From Fratercula arctica (Eukaryota; Chordata; Aves; Charadriiformes; Alcidae), in contig CANTUZ010000001.1 of NCBI GenBank assembly GCA_947846985.1, positions 37,348,727 to 37,412,726 on the forward strand: a stretch of DNA of 64,000 nucleotides, read 5' to 3'. Made by a program: the position numbers and the translations under genes. Below are positions 57,694 through 64,000 of the stretch, in pieces. Position 1 is the first letter of the stretch; every line of letters starts with the position of its first letter. Below the pieces are notes generated by a model. The model was not told where the DNA came from. It ran no database searches and worked only from the letters and a program-made list of their open reading frames with translations.

Positions 57694-60600
57694 TGATAGA
57701 ATCCTGTCATTCATATATTATCATAACAGTTAGAGCAGCTCCCTGAGACCTCATGCATTAAGTAACTACATCAGAGCCTGAATTCCATCTGTAACCCTCA
57801 CCAAAACTTATTAAAATTACAGGTTTCAGCTGAAGAAGCCAAGAATCCTGGAGTGTTTGTGCTTTTTGGTTCATCACTAAAAATGTGGGTTTTTTTCTCC
57901 CCTATGATCTCTGCAATATATCAATATTTATGTTCTACTTTCCTCCTACTAAAGACATGGAAATGTACGGGATGTTACTGTGCTTAAACAGTGAAACAAC
58001 CTACAAACTTAACTGACAGCTGGTGGAATAGGAGGGGTGGTAGGAAGACCTGAAAGAAGGAGGAAAGGAATGTGTGGATGTTACACACTTAAATCCCAAG
58101 TAAGATCACCATGAAAGCATGCACAAAGCATGTTTAAAATTCACCAGCTGTACAAAATCATTAAGTTATGCCATATTTACTTGGAGTTCTAGCTTATTCT
58201 CTAGATTCACCTCTAAAGGCACCAATTTGGTGGACTGATTTCTGAAAAGATGCCGGAGGTATAGCTTTGAAGCATAGACTGGTAGTCACTTCCACGGTTA
58301 TTTTGCAGATTATGGTGGGTGAAAAGCAGTTCAGAATCTTGGCCTGCACAGAGCTGCAAATCTTTCAACTGAAAAGCAATGGGAGATGCTGGAGGAAGCA
58401 CAGCATGTCAGGAATGCATTCACCATGAACAGAAAAGCTGATCTATAAAGAAAGGAACAGGCATAGCTAGATCTATATACACTACATAGAAGTAGTGAAA
58501 GAGCCTGATGGAGTGACTGATTTGCCTAAATATAGGTTATTTCATGTTATCTGAGATAGTCTAATGCACCTGAAGAATAAATGTGGAGCTGAGAGCCAGA
58601 ACACATGGGAATCCTGTGCCTTTCAGACGTGACAGCTGGAGGTTAGGAGGAGTAGCCTATGTATCTAGGATAGCTTTAGATCATTATAGTAAATCAGGTG
58701 AATTATGTCCTGACTCTGCTTTCATTTGTCTACCTGAGACTTTTCCACACTACCTATTACCATGGCAACTTATCAAGGACTGTCTCCTTTCTCTGAACAC
58801 AGACCATAAAGTGCCAATATCAAATTCAGCCTCAGTCCAAGCTGCTGACATTTGCATCATACTATTAATATCTAAACCCTCCAGTGACACTGTATTCAAG
58901 AAGGATGCTTTTCCAGTATGTGTGCATCCCACATATACACAAACCTTTTCTATCCTTAATGTTTTATTAGGTACCATAGCCTTGAATCTGGTAGCCCTAA
59001 ATTAGGTATCCTTCAGACTGAAAAAAGAGGGAAATCTTTACCAGGTCACAACAATGCTACAAACTCAGGTTTGGATGAGAAAGCAAGTATGCTTTATCCA
59101 AGCAGTATCACGAAGCATCTTTAAGTGGATAAATTACTTTTGGTTCTAGACAATCCATAAAAGGTAATACCTCTTCTCTTATAAAGGGTGTCATTGTGGA
59201 GGTCATGAATTTGAGCTTACATCTGTTCATATTCTATGTCTTTGTACCAGGTTCAACACCAGATCTGTGCTTCATTGTATTTAGAAGACAGATGAGTACA
59301 ATATTTCCCGGCACTAAGAGTTTTAGTCAAAACTGCATTGGAATATAGACCTCTTTTTGGTCAATAGCATGAGGATATTCTCTGGAGGATCCCTGAATCC
59401 CAGTCAAACTTATAAAGTCCCTCACTGTACAAACAAGCATAGTTATGGAAGGCCTACACCAAAACAAACTAGTTCTGAAGGGATGACTTGATCCACGAAC
59501 ATTTGATGACTGAACATTATGACATGACTGAAGGACCACTAGGCAGTGAAAATGCTGTGATTGCATAAAGATAAAACACAAAGACATGTGGGGCCGTTCC
59601 TTTATGGCTTTTAACGTCAGACCCAGATACATTTGTTCTCAGATGTCTCTATCTTTAAAACAATAATGGCAGGGAGTTAATCTGGTAAACACAATTTCAC
59701 TTGAAAGAGACGTACATTGCTTTATTTTAAAGTAGTATCATACTCCCAATTCTGCTTTACCCATATTTCTGAATACTATACAGTTTAACACATTCATTTT
59801 ATTATCTTACTAAATTGTGGAAGATACATTGACAAACCTGTTTTCAGTTACCATACCTTGTACTTCTTCTGTTTGCTGACAGTATATTCTATTTTAGTAG
59901 TTGGTTATGAATTGCCTTAAGTCATCTGAGCTGCATGATCCAAAGATGTTCATATTTCTTTCCTTCCCTGATGGCAAAGAACTACTTTCCTTTCACAGTC
60001 TTTTTTTAAAAATTATAATTAGTCTAGAGCCTTGCCTCTACACTCATTCATCATTCTCTCCTATTAGTCTTATCACTCCAGAGGGCTTGAGAGAATTGGC
60101 TAGTAACATCACCAGTAACTCAAGTTTGAAATAAGGCTATCAAAACAGATAGGCTTACATGCCAACTCTTTGGACAAAGTGTAATTGTAAAGAATGGGGT
60201 AAAGTGGTAATGAGAGGAAAAGCTTCCACCTCTGGGAACCCTGCTGTGCTTCTCTCACTTTTCTGTACTTCTACAGGCAATTTTCTGTTGTTCAACAAGT
60301 AGAAGACAAAACCAATGATGAGAAATTTCAGTTAATCATTTAATTTATGTTAATGTTGTCCTATGTTGGTTATTATACTAAATATTCATTACAATATTTC
60401 GAAGGAAGCATCGTGTTTACAGTTCTAAGCTCTGATGTATGAAACTGATTTTGAGATGATTTTAAAGAGCATCCTCTGCAAATAAATTGTCACTGTCCTT
60501 TTTTTTTTTTTCACAGAAGTTATTCTGTTGTCATAATCTGAAGCTTTTAATACCACCAAAGAACAAGGCAATAGGAATGGGGAGATTAGAACGTTTTCTC

Positions 60601-63600
60601 TCTGATTGAGTAGTAAAGAAAGTACAAGAAGCAATTTGCTATTAAATATACTATTATTATGTGCTGCTTTTTAACGTGTTCTAGAGTGCATGAGTTGCCT
60701 TAAAGCAACTGAAGCTCTATTAATGAACATGATGAAAATTATAAAATCACAGGTGTTTGCAAACAAATAAGTTATTACTAAGCTAATGTAAGGTATTACA
60801 CAGTCTTAGGAAATCAAGTTTCAGATCAAAAAACAACCTCAGATCTTCTGAAATTTAAGCAACTTAATCTAAACGGAATTTCCACTTCTTAGTTGTTTGA
60901 TTGTGAGTAATTAAAGAATCTGAACCTTTTTTGAAGGCTGAAGGAATATGCGTAATTGCAGAAAATGAATGTGTCACGTTATCCAACATGTTCATAGCTT
61001 CTATCTTCAAAACAGCCACAGAAGGATCAAGAAATGGATTTTCTTTACATTTTCAGGTCACATTTTTAGACATCTGTAATCACATTCAGAGTAAGGGTTT
61101 GGCACCACTTAAAATATGTAAAATTTAAATGGTTAAATCTAAGCCGGATTTCCCTTAGAAGTAGTAAAGAGAACTAGTAGTAAAAAAATTCTGAGGTGTG
61201 AATCTTCTGATCAAATGCAGACAAGTTAAGATAAAGTCACCTTAAAAGTAATCACTTCTCTCTGTTGACTCTACAGAGATCCAAAGCTGACCGGACAAGA
61301 TGACCAATTTAATTCTTCCCAGAATCAGAGCACCATAATCCACTGAAATCTAAAAGCTTCATCCCCACAGGATCACATAAGATGTTAGAATTAGGAACTT
61401 AGGCTTGTTGTATTCAGTACTAAGAGAAAGGCACAACTTACGGTTATGCTAATCAAGACAATTCCCAGAAATCATCATTTATGAAGAAGACATGTTTGAG
61501 CACCAGTCCTTTTATAGGATATAAACACCTCATTTGGTGTTCCTCATTAAATTTCGATTATACTTTCCTCCAAACTATAGACTTTGGTTCTTTTTCTGGA
61601 CTCTGACAATCATTCCTACGTTACAATAGCTCATCCTCAGCAGATCCATTCAGAGATTTGCCCTATATACACTTGTAAATATTTAGTGAAGTGGAAATAT
61701 GAGCTTTAGGAGGTTTAGAACTTGTGTCTCTAGCTTGGTGGTGACTGCTCCAGCCACTCACTACTATGCAGAAATTAGTCACAAGTAAGCAGCTGCTCCA
61801 CTGTCATCTGTGTTTTAAAATCTGGACTGCTGTGGTGTCTTTGCATGCCAGGCCTGTTCTTTGTCCGTCAGACTGGCTCCAGGAACTTAAGCAAGTTTAG
61901 GCATCTTCTCTAATAAGAAGATGAATAACAGTAGACCGTAGAAGGAAGCTAAATATCTCATTCTACCTAACAATGTACCTCTCTGTATGCATGGAAACCA
62001 CACGTTACTTCACATGGGTCATACCTGAATTAGCCAACTAAACAAGCCCAGAACTCCTCTCAGACGTTGAGTCCAATAATCTTAGGAATATTAGCTAAAA
62101 TCTTCAGTTGCCCGAAAGAGGATGCTTGACTCCATAATGCCTATTGGGAAAGGTACCCGGCCTCTCCTAACTCCTAAAAAAGTCTGGGAACTGTATGGGA
62201 GAGTGATAATTAAATACCATTGAGGTACCATTTTATTTGAACAATAGTAATTAATTAATAATGAATAATTTAAAAAAATATATTGTGCCCAGATACTAAT
62301 ATCAACACAACCCAAAGGAAATTTTTATTGTAAAGTGAAGAAACCATTGAACACGGGCACTTGACTAATTACATGGTTCCATAAAGTAATTTTATGAGCT
62401 GTGTTTTTGCATTTAAAAATAAGTTATCAGAATCACTTTCCTGGACAGCAAACCGTCTCCTCCATAATTTGAAAAAGTCTTCAGATTTCACCAGTAAACC
62501 TAGATTTCTGAATTTGATTGATCCAGCCCGAAGGAGATATTAAGGCGCACTTATCAGGCAGCAAGAGACTGAAGAACAGCCAAGAAGGACTTGTTAAAAG
62601 ACATTTACAGGCTTAAGTCTTATTGAAAGTCTATTGTTCTTTGACTGCTAAGTCATTCCGTTTGGCAAGAGCACAGATAAAAGTGGGTTTTTTTCCCTAC
62701 TCCTCTTTGAGAAAGAGAATGTAGAAAAAGGAAGGAGACATCAGCGGGTGCAGAGGAAGACGAATGAAACGCTGAGATTACAAGACTCAGTATTATGCTA
62801 GAGTCTATCTGTGAAGTATAGAGCACCTTAATTAGCAACATTCATCTGCAGAAGGCCATAAAGCATAGTTTTATAGGAGTATGAGACAATTGTGTTAGTA
62901 TTTGTTATTTCCTATTCTGTGTCTGTCTTATTTACTTAAATGGCAAGCTCTTTGGAACTGACATTGTCTTTAGGCACTATCATGGTGAACATGAATAACA
63001 ATGTTTTCATACATGAGTTTTCCTGGACAATAAAGTGTACATTGGTATGATTAGATATTAAAGACAGAAGACACTGTTCAAAGTAATCTGAATACATGTA
63101 TTTTTTTTAGATTTCTCATCCATCATTACCAGGGAAGCATTCAGACACATGAAAAATGTTTTTTTTAGTTCCCAGTTACATCTTCAGTCAAATTTATGGT
63201 CATTTACACCCAAATAACATTACCGTGGGTGGTGTTACTCCAAACCAGTTATGCCACGACAGAGATCTAGGATATTTTATACTGCTGAGAATGCTCAATA
63301 CCCAGCTGGGAAGGATTTTCTAGTTACAGAATCTGAGACATCATCCCTCAAAAACTGAGGAATTTGTGATAAGCGAGGTACTTCAAAAATATATAAATGG
63401 TATTGGAGGTCTTTCCAGCCCTGAAGTAGGAAGACATAACAACAACCTAAAATATCTTTTTTTTCTTCTTTCAGCCTCAGGATGAGGATTTTAAGGGAGT
63501 TCCTACAAACATGGCACTGAATTCCACCTGAGAATTCTGGGAAGATAAAGATAGGGGGATTTTTAATTTTTTTTTTAATGAATATGAAATACAGTGTATA

Positions 63601-64000
63601 AAGTAAATTCCTATCAGAGTTGCATAAAACCTTGGAGAAAGTAGGACAATACCATCCTTCTTCCCTTATCTTCAGTGTTGTAAACATTTTTCAGAAATAA
63701 TATTCCACATCTGACACGGGGAATAGCAATATATCCAAGTGGAACTCATCCAAATCTACTCCACTAGGCTCTCATAGGAGCTTTAATGACCTCCACTTAT
63801 ACAAATGGACTGCTTAATGCAGAAGAAATTATTGCTAGTATGAATGAAAAGGAGCCTTTGACAGCCACAGCCACTCACAGATTCACCAAATGACTAATAA
63901 AGATCACCTTTGTATCTGCTTCATTCTGTGAATTACTGATGATGCTGGAGACAGAACAAATTACTAGGTCATGAGAAGAGAAACTCAAGCTCTAATAAGT
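57694..64000. other. AT-rich unique sequence to window end
   Basis: No gene is recognised. The longest open frames are at 58583-59005 (+, 140 codons) and 63295-63687 (-, 130 codons). Neither has a recognisable domain, signal peptide or exon-like boundaries. 61707-61770 may hold a tRNA-SINE-like relic. There are no long microsatellites. Confidence 0.5.
61707..61770. repeat. Possible ancient SINE-like relic
   Basis: gaggtttagaacttgtgtct followed by gactgctccagccactcact resembles the antisense side of old tRNA-derived or MIR-like repeats and shares its layout with 4127-4204. Recognition is from memory. Confidence 0.2.

Noticed and set aside
58583..59005. 140-codon open frame (+) as a possible gene
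   Set aside because: No recognisable domain, no promoter or splice context, and unremarkable length for AT-rich vertebrate DNA of this size.
63295..63687. 130-codon minus-strand frame
   Set aside because: It crosses A- and T-rich sequence that gives Lys/Ile/Phe runs, with no family resemblance.
1..64000. A prokaryotic defence system, CRISPR array or operon
   Set aside because: The sequence is clearly vertebrate: LINE and LTR repeats, microsatellites, low coding density. No spaced repeat array is present.

Overview
This window reads as non-coding nuclear DNA from a bird. The best evidence is a series of CR1 non-LTR retrotransposons whose 3' ends carry the avian ATTCTATG tail repeat, plus a solo endogenous-retrovirus LTR of a type I know from many neoavian genomes. 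The species cannot be named from this. I found no host protein-coding exon, tRNA, rRNA, CRISPR array or prokaryotic operon. Open frames outside the repeats are short, not organised into exons, and unlike any protein I recognise. The window is best described as a gene desert or the inside of a very large intron.

Layout: 1-1737 is AT-rich unique sequence. 1738-2961 holds two CR1 pieces head to head: a very old antisense copy and a younger avian sense copy. 4332-4896 is a solo LTR, preceded by possible SINE-like relics. Avian CR1 3' fragments follow at 9270-9730 (+), 15226-16155 (-), 18415-20032 (+, internally deleted), 22886-23419 (-), 28262-28722 (+, oldest-looking avian type), 38640-38797 (+), 43353-44042 (-) and 52504-53017 (+). 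Another ancient antisense CR1 tail lies at 24013-24175.

The richest part is 43353-49085. Between two CR1 copies sit a 37-base A tract, a near-perfect palindrome, a ZNF143/THAP11-type motif and a four-tract G-quadruplex run. A 3.6 kb CR1 copy follows, with recognisable endonuclease and reverse transcriptase motifs. It has two frameshifts, one nonsense codon and, unusually for a LINE, no 3' terminus.

The remaining unique sequence is AT-rich with many microsatellites. A few stretches (about 14100-14560, 20990-21140, 38100-38400, 56510-56660) have the TAAT-rich, homeodomain/POU-like texture of conserved non-coding elements; this is inference. At 57553-57693 two overlapping imperfect palindromes share an arm. 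This is the most distinctive structure not explained by a named family and may be a palindromic miniature transposon or hairpin RNA source. The genes do not work together in any pathway: the only coding sequence visible is decayed retrotransposon ORF2.
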